Shown: one piece after another, positions 1 through 8,543 of the stretch
Layout: each line of letters opens with the position of its first letter
How positions within the stretch are numbered: position 1 is the first letter of the stretch
Source of the DNA: CAIVPM01 sp049242865
Lineage (GTDB): Bacteria > Bacteroidota > Bacteroidia > Chitinophagales > Chitinophagaceae
Assembly (NCBI GenBank): GCA_049242865.1
Contig: JBMLOR010000014.1
Span: 1-22,088, forward strand
DNA length: 22,088 bases
Direction of reading: 5' to 3'
Program-made: the position numbers and the translations under genes
The notes under the pieces: model-generated
What the model saw: the letters and a program-made list of their open reading frames with translations, nothing else
Told to the model about the DNA's origin: nothing
Database searches by the model: none

Positions 1-1178
1 AATTCCCACATGGGCAGCCTGCCACTTTGTTCAAATTGCTTTAAAAAAGTAATCACAAAATCGTGACTTCGTTTTTTATCAATAATATTCAGCAAAGGAT
101 GTAAAGCCCTGTGCGTATCCCACAAACTAAAAACAGTGTAATAATTAAAGCCTTCGGCTTTGTGAATTTTTCCATCTCTTCCTTTGTATCTTCCATCTAC
201 ATCATTCATTATACTTGGGTGAATCATGCAATGGTAAAGGGCAGTGTAAAATATGGCAAGGTTATCTTTTAGTTTTTTTGTTTTGTTGGGAAGTTTAGCA
301 TCTTCAACTTCAATTTTAGTCAATTCTTTTTCCCAACTATTAAAAGCTTGTTGTTTTATTTTTTCAAAATCCCATGTTGGATTTTCAGTATTTAAATTTC
401 CAAAAGCACCTTGTTCATCGCAACTTGATAAACCATTTTTTATGAGTACCTGTAATCCTTTGTAAGTTCTGAAACGAATGATTAACTTGGTATCGTTTGT
501 TCCTTCTTTTACAATGTAATTGTAGTTATAAAAACCTTTCATATTAGCTTGCAAAGGGCTATGCATTTCAACAGCATAGTACAACTCTTGATTGGTTGCC
601 CAAGCTTTACTTCTTCTTATTCCACTAAATGTTAAGTTGGCTTTTTCGTGAATACTTCCTTCTAACAATTCATCTCTATGCTTCAAATTCAAAACAATAT
701 AACCAAATCCATCATCATTAAAAGTATATCGCTGAAAACCTGTTCTTGTAGTAGCAGTTAATTCAACTTTTACAGGAATATCATCTAAAACCACACTGTA
801 AAAACCTGCAGAAGCTTTTTCATTTTTATGAGAAAACTTTGAATGCACATCCCAAGTTTTTAGTTTTTCAAACTCATCTTTTTTGCTAAACCAAGGCATA
901 AAAGCAATGTCTCCATAATCGCTACAACCTGTACCACTTAAATGGGTGTGAGAAAATCCATGAATAATAGAATCGCTATAGTGATAACCACTGCAACCTT
1001 CCCAGCTGCCATCAATTCTAGTATCTGGGCTAAGTTGCACCATGGCAAAAGGCGTAGTTGCACCAGGAAAAGTATGCCCTGTACCGCCTGTACCAATAAA
1101 TGGATTTACATATTTGGCAAATTGGGCGTTAGCAATTGTTGTACAAAACAAGCAAACCAATAAAACTAGATTTTTCAT
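1..1178 (-). CDS. GH92 family alpha-mannosidase, N-terminal part (runs off left edge)
   Basis: The minus-strand frame is open from ATG at 1178 to the window edge, giving 392 codons without a stop; the rest lies outside. Residues 1-18 form a signal peptide (KNLVLLVCLFCTTIANA, cleavage before Q19). The mature protein begins with the GH92 hallmark NPFIGTGGTGHTFPGATTPF, followed by HTHLSGTG near residue 80, a DVDGRYKG segment, and SLWDTHRALHPL with W353. GH92 enzymes are exo-acting, calcium-dependent alpha-mannosidases, usually about 700-770 residues and often active on N-glycan mannose. The catalytic glutamate and aspartates lie beyond the edge, so activity and linkage cannot be judged. The signal peptide implies a periplasmic or surface location. 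A TACTTTAG sequence at 1183-1190 (minus) resembles a -7 box but has no -33 partner. The family call is very secure. Confidence 0.95.
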   Translation of the reverse strand, partial: MKNLVLLVCLFCTTIANAQFAKYVNPFIGTGGTGHTFPGATTPFAMVQLSPDTRIDGSWEGCSGYHYSDSIIHGFSHTHLSGTGCSDYGDIAFMPWFSKKDEFEKLKTWDVHSKFSHKNEKASAGFYSVVLDDIPVKVELTATTRTGFQRYTFNDDGFGYIVLNLKHRDELLEGSIHEKANLTFSGIRRSKAWATNQELYYAVEMHSPLQANMKGFYNYNYIVKEGTNDTKLIIRFRTYKGLQVLIKNGLSSCDEQGAFGNLNTENPTWDFEKIKQQAFNSWEKELTKIEVEDAKLPNKTKKLKDNLAIFYTALYHCMIHPSIMNDVDGRYKGRDGKIHKAEGFNYYTVFSLWDTHRALHPLLNIIDKKRSHDFVITFLKQFEQSGRLPMWE

Positions 1179-1268
1179 GTTGCTAAAGTACAGTACAAAT
1201 GAACTATAATTAATTTTTTGAAAATGGGAATAAAAAAAAAGCATAAAGCAATAAACCCTTGGTAACCA

Positions 1269-1276
1269 TATTTTTG
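1269..1276 (+). promoter_or_regulatory. Candidate -7 box (TATTTTTG) for the Fe-S carrier gene
   Basis: This is an exact match to the Bacteroidota -7 consensus TAnnTTTG. No TTTG or TTG lies 17-23 bases upstream, so the -33 element is missing. A start about six bases downstream would leave only a few bases of leader before the first of three tandem ATG codons. Confidence 0.3.
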
Positions 1277-1285
1277 TAAAAAATT

Positions 1286-1639
1286 ATGATGATGGATACC
1301 TTAACTGCAACTGCTCCTGTGAGCTTTACCAATAGTGCTATAATAGAAATTAATAGATTAATGAATGAAGATGGTTTTGATAAATCACAATACCTTAGAA
1401 TTGGTGTAAAAGGTGGTGGCTGTAGCGGCTTAACTTATGTTTTAGGATTTGATGTAAAACAAGAAGATGATGAAATTCACCATTTCGAAGATTTAACTTT
1501 TATCATGAACAAAAGCCATGGTTTATACTTGTTTGGAATGCAAGTTGATTGGCAAGATGGATTAAATAGCAGAGGTTTCACCTTCTCCAATCCTAATGCT
1601 TCAAAAACCTGTGGCTGTGGCACATCATTTAGTGTTTAG
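1286..1639 (+). CDS. A-type iron-sulfur carrier protein (HesB/IscA/SufA/ErpA family)
   Basis: This 117-residue protein has the three conserved cysteines of A-type carriers: C46 in KGGGCSGL and C109/C111 in the C-terminal CGCG motif. The family binds Fe-S clusters or iron through these residues and passes clusters to apo-proteins in the cytoplasm. The domain spans about residues 13-115, the usual length. The frame begins with three tandem Met codons at 1286, 1289 and 1292. If the TATTTTTG box at 1269 is the promoter, the third ATG leaves the more reasonable leader, so the true start may be 1292. No suf or isc genes are adjacent, so I cannot choose between the IscA, SufA and ErpA names. It converges on the lptF-like gene and shares a hairpin with it. 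Confidence 0.93.
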   Translation: MMMDTLTATAPVSFTNSAIIEINRLMNEDGFDKSQYLRIGVKGGGCSGLTYVLGFDVKQEDDEIHHFEDLTFIMNKSHGLYLFGMQVDWQDGLNSRGFTFSNPNASKTCGCGTSFSV

Positions 1640-1661
1640 TCAACATGAAAATAAAATATAC

Positions 1662-1691
1662 AAGCCTCAAAAATTATTTTGGGGCTTTTTT
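1662..1691 (+). terminator. Intrinsic terminator between convergent genes
   Basis: A 10-11 bp stem (1662-1672 with 1677-1687, one G-T pair) encloses an ATTA loop and ends in six T on the plus strand (1686-1691). It follows the Fe-S carrier stop by 22 bases. The minus-strand permease stop codon (1674-1676) sits in the loop, so the stem also covers the end of that gene. The minus-strand T tract is poor, so it mainly serves the plus-strand gene. Confidence 0.75.
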
Positions 1692-2783
1692 GTAGAGGTA
1701 CAAAATTACAAATGAGAAAATAATGTTAGGAATCCAAGTGGCTAAAGTGGCATTTAAATTTCCTTTTGTACAAAACACTGTGCTAAACTTATCTGCCAAA
1801 ATAAAAAGGGCAGCTATAATAAAACCAAGTGCTAAATGTGAGCCACTACCACCACGTACTTTTCTACCAGCAATTATGGCTCCAATTAAAGTAAGTAGTA
1901 CAACTGTTACAGGCGTTGCATGCCTTCTACCCTGCTCAATTAATAATTCGTTGATATTTTCGCTTCCACTTGCCTTTTCTTTTTTTATATAAGCAGCTAG
2001 CTCAGAGCTACTCATTTTATCTTTAGTAAATTTTTCTCTGATTAATTGGTTTGGTTTTGCTTGCAACGATAATGCTTCAATTGTGGATTTAGAGTACATT
2101 TCTTTGATGCCATTTAGTTGCCTCGTAATTACATTTTCTATCTTCCAGTTATTTGCTTTTTTAACTGTATCCCAATACATTCTATCGGCTCTAAAGTTTT
2201 TTATTACTTCATTATTTTTAATTACATATCCAAAAAAAGTACTACTACTTTTACTAGCCGTATCATAGTTATAAAAGCCACCATAGGTAAAACTATCCAC
2301 TTTTAAATGCAAAACATTATCATTTACTCGTACACTACTAATGGTTTTTTCGTAACTTGAATTTGCGTCTATGTATCTAGCTTCAAAACTAGTTCTGCGT
2401 TCATTAGCTTTTGGAATAAGGCTCATATTTGCCAACCACAAAATACCTCCCAAAAAAAGCCCTGCAATTACATAAGGCCTTAGCCAACGATTATAACTAA
2501 TGCCACTAGCTAGAATAGCAATAATTTCGCTACGACCAGCCATTTTTGATGTAAAAAATATAACTGCAATAAACACAAATAATGGAAAAAGCAAAGAAGT
2601 GATGTGTGGAATAAAACCTAAATGGTATTGAATAAAAATTTGATACACACCTAACCTTGATTGTACAAAATTATCAGCATGCTCACTTGCATCAATAACT
2701 ACAGTGATGATTACAAATAAAAAAATGCTAAAGAAAAAAGTAACCAAAAAATTTTTAATAATATACCAATCGAGCTTTTTCAT
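1674..2783 (-). CDS. LptF/LptG (YjgP/YjgQ) family LPS export permease
   Basis: This 369-residue protein has the LptF/LptG layout. Three TM helices lie in the N-terminal third (about 10-31, 56-79 and 102-120). A soluble periplasmic beta-jellyroll segment follows (about 125-280), then three TM helices at the C-terminus (about 290-307, 314-335 and 345-365). The family signatures LDWYIIKNF at the N-terminus and QGRRHATPV before TM4 (RR at 286-287) are present. In the LptB2FG complex these permeases extract LPS from the inner membrane and feed it to LptC and LptA. LptF and LptG cannot be told apart confidently in Bacteroidota from sequence alone, so no symbol is given. It is a lone minus-strand gene without lptA/B/C neighbours. 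The start is supported by a TATATTTG box 11 bases upstream. Confidence 0.9.
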   Translation of the reverse strand: MKKLDWYIIKNFLVTFFFSIFLFVIITVVIDASEHADNFVQSRLGVYQIFIQYHLGFIPHITSLLFPLFVFIAVIFFTSKMAGRSEIIAILASGISYNRWLRPYVIAGLFLGGILWLANMSLIPKANERRTSFEARYIDANSSYEKTISSVRVNDNVLHLKVDSFTYGGFYNYDTASKSSSTFFGYVIKNNEVIKNFRADRMYWDTVKKANNWKIENVITRQLNGIKEMYSKSTIEALSLQAKPNQLIREKFTKDKMSSSELAAYIKKEKASGSENINELLIEQGRRHATPVTVVLLTLIGAIIAGRKVRGGSGSHLALGFIIAALFILADKFSTVFCTKGNLNATLATWIPNIIFSFVILYLYKKAPK

Positions 2784-2794
2784 TGTTTAGGTGG

Positions 2795-2802
2795 CAAATA
2801 TA
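2795..2802 (-). promoter_or_regulatory. Candidate -7 box (TATATTTG) for the LptF/G-type gene
   Basis: On the minus strand this is an exact TAnnTTTG followed by C, 11 bases before the ATG at 2783. The nearest TTG upstream leaves a 14-base spacer, shorter than the usual 17-23. The implied leader is under ten bases. Confidence 0.35.
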
Positions 2803-2893
2803 CAAACGCCAAATTACAAGTTTCATGTAATCAAATGTTAAATAGATGCTTTGTTATGTTAAATAAAATAAATAAAAACTATATTTAAAATAA

Positions 2894-2901
2894 TAGCTTT
2901 G
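2894..2901 (+). promoter_or_regulatory. Candidate -7 box (TAGCTTTG) for the metal-efflux operon
   Basis: An exact TAnnTTTG followed by CA sits about 50 bases before the pump start at 2954. No TTTG is present at the expected -33 distance; the upstream stretch is A/T only. A missing -33 box would suit an activator-dependent promoter, but that is inference. I see no clear operator palindrome in 2784-2953. Confidence 0.35.
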
Positions 2902-2953
2902 CATTAACTTGTTTTTGCCTTGCTAAGGCTTTTTGTAACTATGTAACTTTAAT

Positions 2954-5900
2954 ATGCTTCAAAAAATTATTCAATTTTCGGTTCGTAATAAATTAATAAT
3001 AGGAATTGCCACGCTCTTTTTAGTTGCTTTTGGCATTTACCAAACTTCTAAGCTACCCATTGATGCAGTACCAGATATTACTAACAATCAAGTTGTTGTT
3101 ATAACATCAGCTCCAAGTTTAGGAGCAACAGATATTGAACGATTAATTACTTTTCCTATTGAACAAGCCAACAGCAACATTGCTGGCATTGAGGAAATAA
3201 GAAGTTTTTCCCGCTTTGGTTTATCACTAGTTACAATTGTATTTTCAGAATCTACTGATATATACTGGGCAAGACAACAGGTTACAGAACGTTTAACACT
3301 TGTAAAATCTCAAATTCCTGAAAGTATTGCAACACCCGAACTTGGTCCAATTACTACTGGCCTTGGAGAAATTTATCAATATGTTGTAAAAGCAAAAAAG
3401 GGATATGAAAATAAATATAGCTTAACGGATTTAAGAACCATACAAGATTGGGTTGTAAGGAGGCAATTGCTTGGTGTAAAAGGTGTAGCAGAGGTTAGTA
3501 GTTTTGGAGGAAAACTAAAACAGTTTCAGATTTCGATTAATCTAAACAAACTACATGCAAACAATATTACAGTGCAGCAAGTATATGATGCTGTAAGCAA
3601 AAGCAATGAAAATACTGGTGGCACTTATATAGAAAAAGGACCTCAAGTTTTGTTTATTAGAACTGAAGGTTTAATTAATAAAATAAGTGATATAGAAAAC
3701 ATTGTAATAAAACAAGCAAGTGGTTCAATACCATTAATGATAAAAGATGTTGCTACTGTTGAAACTGGTTTTGCTACAAGATTTGGTGCATTAACTTATA
3801 ATGGTGATGGTGAGGTTGCTGGTGCTATTGTAATGATGCTAAAAGGTGAAAACAGTAATAAAGTAATAAAAAATGTTAAAGAAAGAATTGAGCAAATAAA
3901 AAAAACATTGCCAGAAGGAATAGAAATTGAAGCTTTTTTAGATAGAACAAAAATGGTAAACAATGCCATAAAAACTGTTGAAACTAATTTATTAGAGGGG
4001 GCTTTGATAGTTATACTTGTACTGGTATTTTTTTTAGGAAATTTACGTGCAGGCTTGTTAGTTGCTAGCGTAATTCCATTAAGCATGTTGTTTGCTATTA
4101 TTATGATGAATGCTTTTGGAGTAAGTGGCAATTTAATGAGTTTGGGTGCATTAGACTTTGGATTAATCGTAGATGGAGCTGTAATAATTGTAGAGTTTGT
4201 AATGCACAAATTATACAGTAAATCTACTGTAAAAAGCACATCAAAAATTTCACAACATCAGATGAATGATATTGTTGAAGTTGCATCTAACAAAATGATG
4301 AAAAGTGCTGTATTTGGGCAACTTATCATTTTAATTGTGTACTTGCCCATTTTTACCTTGCATGGCATTGAAGGTAAAATGTTTAAGCCAATGGCACAAA
4401 CTGTAATGTTTGCCTTAATTGGTGCCTTTATATTATCGGTTACTTACATACCCATGATGAGTAGTTTAGTATTGAGTAAAAAAATTAAACTACAGCAAGA
4501 TTTTAGTTATAAAATTTTACAAAAATTTACCTCAATTTATCAAAAAGCATTAACAAATGCCTTGAACTATTCAAAAACAGTTATAACAACCACAATTATA
4601 TTATTTTCAGTTTCTATCTTTATTTTATCAAGGATGGGAGGAGAGTTTATTCCAACTTTAGAAGAAGGAGATTTTGCAGTTGAAACTAGAGTATTAACTG
4701 GCAGTAATTTGTCTACCACTATTGATTACTGCCTTAAAGGTGCAAGTATTTTAAAAGCTCAATTCCCAGAAGTTGAAAAAGTTGTAACTAAAATTGGAAG
4801 TGGTGAAATACCTACTGATCCCATGCCAATTGAAGCTGCTGATATGATGGTGATTTTAAAAGAAAAAAAATATTGGCAATCGGCAAGTACCTTTAATGAA
4901 TTAGCAGCAAAAATGACAGAAGCCTTAGAAGATGTTCCAGGCTTATCAGTTAGCTTTCAATTTCCTGTACAAATGAGATTTAACGAATTAATGACTGGTG
5001 CAAAGCAACAAGTGGTTTGCAAAATTTTTGGAGAAAATTTAGATAGCTTAGCAGCTAAAGCAGAAGAACTTGGGAAAATTGCTAGTAAACTTAAAGGGAG
5101 TAAAGAAGTTTATGTAGAAACCGTGACAGGTATTTCACAAATTATTGTTCAATACAATAGAGCTGCATTAGCACAATATAATGTACACATAAAAGATGTT
5201 AACACTTTAATAAACACAGCATTTGCAGGACAATTTGCAGGTGTACTATTTGATGAAGAAAAAAGATTTGATATTACAATAAAGCTACAAAACAACCAAC
5301 GTAAAAGCATTGATGATGTTCGTAATTTATTGGTTCCATTAGCAAATGGTAGTCAAATTCCTCTACATCAATTAGCAACTATAGAAGAAGTTGAAGGACC
5401 CAATCAAATTCAAAGAGAAGATGCAAAAAGAAGAATTACAGTTGGATTTAATGTTGAGGATAGAGATATTGAATCTATTGTAGAGGAGTTAAAAAATAAT
5501 GTTCAAAACAATTTAAAATTGCCCACAGGTTATTACATTAATTACGGTGGAAGTTTTGAGAATTTACAAAAGGCAAAACAAAGTTTAAGCTTTGCAGTAC
5601 CAATAGCTTTACTTTTAATATTTATCTTATTATTTTTTAGTTTTAAAAGTATTAAACTTAGTTTACTCATTTACGTAACCATACCATTAAGTGCTATTGG
5701 TGGAATTTTGTTGTTAGCAGCTCGAGGTATGCCATTTAGCGTAAGTGCAGGTATTGGATTTATTGCTTTGTTTGGAGTAGCTGTTTTAAATGGAATAGTG
5801 TTGGTTTCAGAATTTATTAATTTATTAAAAGAAGAAAGTTTAGCCCTTAAAGAAACCATTATACTAGCAGGGATAAACAGATTAAGACCAGTTTTAATGA

Positions 5901-7300
5901 CTGCAACTGTAGCATCATTAGGCTTTATACCAATGGCATTAAGCAATGGTGCAGGTGCCGAAGTGCAACGTCCTTTAGCAACTGTAGTTATAGGTGGGTT
6001 AATTTTTGCAACCATTTTAACTTTATTTGTATTGCCTGTTTTATTTTATTGGATGATGGAAAAAAAGAAAATTAAAACTTCAAAAACTGTAACAACAGCC
6101 TTACTATTATTAGTAATTAGCTCACATTCTTTAAAAGCACAAAATACAATTAGCTTATCTAATGCTATTGATTCGGTGGTTACAAACAACTTTGTTTTAA
6201 AAAATGAGCAACAAAAAATTGATTATGCAAAAACATTAATTGCAAGTTACAAAAGTGTTGCACCAACTAATTTCACAACAGACTTAGGCCAGTACAATAG
6301 TATTTTTTTTGATACTAGAATTGGGGTGTCTCAAAGTTTTCTTTTGCCAAAAGTTCATCAAGCAAGTAAGCTACTACTTGAGCAGCAACACATATTAGCA
6401 ATAAAAGAAGAAGGTATTACAAAACTAAATCTAACACTTGCTGTTAAAGAAATTGCAGCTCAATACAATTATCATTACCACAAAAAACAGGTTCTACAAA
6501 AAATCGACAGTATTTATACAATTGCTATTTCAAAAGCAAAAAATAGATTAAAAAATGGGGAAACTAATATTCTTGAAGAGGCGATTTTAGAAGCTCATCT
6601 CAATAATATTAAAGTTGAAATATTGAATGTTGAAAACAATATTCATAATTGTATTTTACAATTTAATCATCTTTTGCAAACAGAAAAAAAATATACACCT
6701 GAAGTTTTTGAAAACTTCTTGTATGATATAAAAAATACATTACAATCAATTAACAGTAACCATCCTTTATTATTGTATTATCAACAGCAAATAAGCATAG
6801 CGAATGCACATACATTGGTTGAATCAAAAAAATTATTGCCAGAAATTACTTTGGGATATAACAATACAAGTATTAGAGGCATTGGGGCCGACGATAAAAT
6901 GTATAATGGTTTATATAGATTTCAAAGTATACAAGCCGGGGTTGCTTTACCCATTTTTAACAAAGGTGCTAAAGCAAAAATTGCAGCTAGTAAACTACAA
7001 GAAAAAATTGCTGTAAGTAACTATACCATTGAAAAAAAACAAATTGAAAATGAAATTATAAAAACAGCAGAAACTCAACTAAAAAATAGTAAAACCATAG
7101 ACTTATACAAACTAAAACTATTGCCAGTAAATAATACAATTATGCAATCGGCACTTGCACAATTTAACTTAGGCGAAATAAATTACATACAATTTACCAC
7201 TATTATAAACGAGGCTATTCAAATACTACTTAAATACACAGATGTTTTATTTGATGCTAATAAAACTAACATTCAACTAGATTATTTACTTAACTATTAG
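2954..7300 (+). CDS. CzcA/CusA-family heavy-metal RND efflux pump fused to a TolC-like outer-membrane channel
   Basis: This is a 1448-residue fusion. Residues 1 to about 1040 are a complete HME-type RND pump: an N-terminal TM, the motif LPIDAVPDITNNQVVV, two large periplasmic loops, and TM bundles around 335-500 and 875-1035. TM4 reads DFGLIVDGAVIIVE, with D401, D407 and E414 aligning with the CzcA proton-relay residues D402, D408 and E415. This predicts divalent-cation export (Zn, Co, Cd or Ni class) rather than CusA-type Cu/Ag. After W1033 and a basic linker (EKKKIKTSK) comes a hydrophobic stretch ending SLKA-Q1063, which looks like a signal peptide. Residues 1063-1448 form an outer-membrane-factor (OEP/TolC) domain rich in coiled-coil segments. 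The fused form is known from Bacteroidota. The next gene, 27 bases on, is the matching adaptor, so the operon encodes all three parts of the efflux machine. No sensor or regulator gene is adjacent. Confidence 0.95.
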   Translation: MLQKIIQFSVRNKLIIGIATLFLVAFGIYQTSKLPIDAVPDITNNQVVVITSAPSLGATDIERLITFPIEQANSNIAGIEEIRSFSRFGLSLVTIVFSESTDIYWARQQVTERLTLVKSQIPESIATPELGPITTGLGEIYQYVVKAKKGYENKYSLTDLRTIQDWVVRRQLLGVKGVAEVSSFGGKLKQFQISINLNKLHANNITVQQVYDAVSKSNENTGGTYIEKGPQVLFIRTEGLINKISDIENIVIKQASGSIPLMIKDVATVETGFATRFGALTYNGDGEVAGAIVMMLKGENSNKVIKNVKERIEQIKKTLPEGIEIEAFLDRTKMVNNAIKTVETNLLEGALIVILVLVFFLGNLRAGLLVASVIPLSMLFAIIMMNAFGVSGNLMSLGALDFGLIVDGAVIIVEFVMHKLYSKSTVKSTSKISQHQMNDIVEVASNKMMKSAVFGQLIILIVYLPIFTLHGIEGKMFKPMAQTVMFALIGAFILSVTYIPMMSSLVLSKKIKLQQDFSYKILQKFTSIYQKALTNALNYSKTVITTTIILFSVSIFILSRMGGEFIPTLEEGDFAVETRVLTGSNLSTTIDYCLKGASILKAQFPEVEKVVTKIGSGEIPTDPMPIEAADMMVILKEKKYWQSASTFNELAAKMTEALEDVPGLSVSFQFPVQMRFNELMTGAKQQVVCKIFGENLDSLAAKAEELGKIASKLKGSKEVYVETVTGISQIIVQYNRAALAQYNVHIKDVNTLINTAFAGQFAGVLFDEEKRFDITIKLQNNQRKSIDDVRNLLVPLANGSQIPLHQLATIEEVEGPNQIQREDAKRRITVGFNVEDRDIESIVEELKNNVQNNLKLPTGYYINYGGSFENLQKAKQSLSFAVPIALLLIFILLFFSFKSIKLSLLIYVTIPLSAIGGILLLAARGMPFSVSAGIGFIALFGVAVLNGIVLVSEFINLLKEESLALKETIILAGINRLRPVLMTATVASLGFIPMALSNGAGAEVQRPLATVVIGGLIFATILTLFVLPVLFYWMMEKKKIKTSKTVTTALLLLVISSHSLKAQNTISLSNAIDSVVTNNFVLKNEQQKIDYAKTLIASYKSVAPTNFTTDLGQYNSIFFDTRIGVSQSFLLPKVHQASKLLLEQQHILAIKEEGITKLNLTLAVKEIAAQYNYHYHKKQVLQKIDSIYTIAISKAKNRLKNGETNILEEAILEAHLNNIKVEILNVENNIHNCILQFNHLLQTEKKYTPEVFENFLYDIKNTLQSINSNHPLLLYYQQQISIANAHTLVESKKLLPEITLGYNNTSIRGIGADDKMYNGLYRFQSIQAGVALPIFNKGAKAKIAASKLQEKIAVSNYTIEKKQIENEIIKTAETQLKNSKTIDLYKLKLLPVNNTIMQSALAQFNLGEINYIQFTTIINEAIQILLKYTDVLFDANKTNIQLDYLLNY

Positions 7301-7327
7301 TATTAAAAAATTGAAAGAAATTTAATC

Positions 7328-8464
7328 ATGAAAATAATAAAATATGCTAGCCTATTTATTTTAATTGGCTTAAATAGCTGTAGCCAAAGTAAAAAAAATG
7401 ATGAAAAAGAAGCATCAAAAAAATCTGTTGAAATGGAGGTTCAGCTTAATGATACTCAAATAAAAAATGCAGGGATAACAACCACCTTTCTTCAACAACA
7501 AAACATTGAAACTAGCATACAATTAAATGGACGAATTGATGTGCCACCTCAAAATCTTGTTAGTGTTAGTGTTCCTTTAGGAGGTTACTTAAAAAGTACA
7601 AAACTTTTGCCAGGTATGCATGTAAGTAAAGGAGAAGTAATTGCTGTAATGCAAGATCAACAGTATATTCAACTTCAACAAGATTTCTTGCTTACTCAAT
7701 CTAAACTACATTTCTCTGAAATTGAACTTGCAAGACAAACTAATTTAGCTGCTACACAAAGTACTAGTGACAAGCAACTTCAAGCCGTTCAAGCAGAAGT
7801 TAATCAATTAAAAATAAATGCAATTGCACTAGGCGAAAAATTAAAATTAATAAATATTAATCCTGCAAAACTTAATAGTAATAACATTTCTAAAGAAATA
7901 AATATTTATAGCAATATTGATGGTTACGTTAATAATGTGCATGTAAACATTGGCAAATACGTAAATGCTAGTGATGTTTTATTTGAACTAATAAACCCTA
8001 CAGACATTCATTTAAATTTAAAAGTGTTTGAAAAAGATATACCTAATATTTTTATTGGTCAACAAGTAAGTGCATTTACTAATAATGATCCTCAAAAAAA
8101 ATACACTTGCGAGGTAATACTCATTAATAAAAATGTTAATGAACAAGGTGTAACTGAGGTACACTGCCATTTTGAAAACTACAGTAAATTATTATTGCCA
8201 GGTATGTATATGAATGCTATTGCTAAAATTAACAGCAAAAATTCTTACACTTTGCCAATATCATCGATAGTAAGATTTGAAGGAAAAGATTATGTTTTTA
8301 TTGAAGAAAAAAAGGGCATTTACTCCTTAAATTTTGTTGAAGTTGGTGTAAAACAAGAATCATTTGCTGCTATAAATAACTATAAAAATTTTGAAGGAAA
8401 AAAAGTAGTAAGTAATGGTGCTTACACGCTTCTTATGAAACTCAAAAACATTGAAGAAGAATAA
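7328..8464 (+). CDS. RND efflux periplasmic adaptor (HlyD/CzcB-type membrane fusion lipoprotein)
   Basis: This 378-residue protein is the partner of the upstream fused pump. Residues 1-18 are a lipoprotein signal (lipobox GLNSC, lipidated C18), followed by a charged linker. The first half of the barrel-sandwich (lipoyl-like) domain is around 75-110 (VPLGGYLKSTKLLPGMHVSKG). An alpha-helical hairpin follows at about 112-172, and the second lipoyl half at about 192-222 (IYSNIDGYVNNVHVNIGKYV). The beta-barrel and membrane-proximal domains fill the rest. Adaptors of this class bridge the inner-membrane pump and the outer-membrane channel. There is no His-rich metal-binding N-terminus like that in C. 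metallidurans CzcB. Metal specificity is inferred from the pump. The gene ends 25 bases before a strong bidirectional terminator. Confidence 0.92.
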   Translation: MKIIKYASLFILIGLNSCSQSKKNDEKEASKKSVEMEVQLNDTQIKNAGITTTFLQQQNIETSIQLNGRIDVPPQNLVSVSVPLGGYLKSTKLLPGMHVSKGEVIAVMQDQQYIQLQQDFLLTQSKLHFSEIELARQTNLAATQSTSDKQLQAVQAEVNQLKINAIALGEKLKLININPAKLNSNNISKEINIYSNIDGYVNNVHVNIGKYVNASDVLFELINPTDIHLNLKVFEKDIPNIFIGQQVSAFTNNDPQKKYTCEVILINKNVNEQGVTEVHCHFENYSKLLLPGMYMNAIAKINSKNSYTLPISSIVRFEGKDYVFIEEKKGIYSLNFVEVGVKQESFAAINNYKNFEGKKVVSNGAYTLLMKLKNIEEE

Positions 8465-8489
8465 AATAGAATTACAACAATTACAACAA

Positions 8490-8527
8490 AAAAAGCCTCA
8501 AATCGCATTTATGATTTGAGGCTTTTT
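8490..8527. terminator. Bidirectional intrinsic terminator
   Basis: This is a perfect 15-bp stem (8490-8504 with 8513-8527) and an 8-base loop. The core AAAAAGCCTCAAATC gives a U tract on both strands. It ends the plus-strand efflux operon and the minus-strand modular glycoside hydrolase gene, whose stop is at 8544. Confidence 0.9.
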
Positions 8528-8543
8528 ATTATTAACTATATGG

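Noticed and set aside
942..1163. Plus-strand open frame of 73 codons
   Set aside because: It is antisense to the clearly coding GH92 N-terminus and has no recognisable domain or start signal.
3796..4239. Minus-strand open frame of 147 codons within the efflux pump gene
   Set aside because: Low-complexity translation opposite well-conserved TM segments of the RND pump; a shadow frame.
5671..6015. Minus-strand open frame of 114 codons within the efflux pump gene
   Set aside because: Opposite conserved RND TM helices; no domain similarity is apparent.
1662..8527. Shared AAGCCTCAAA core in the two terminators at 1662 and 8490 as a dispersed repeat
   Set aside because: Similarity is limited to the stem, as expected for common terminator sequences; the flanks are unrelated.
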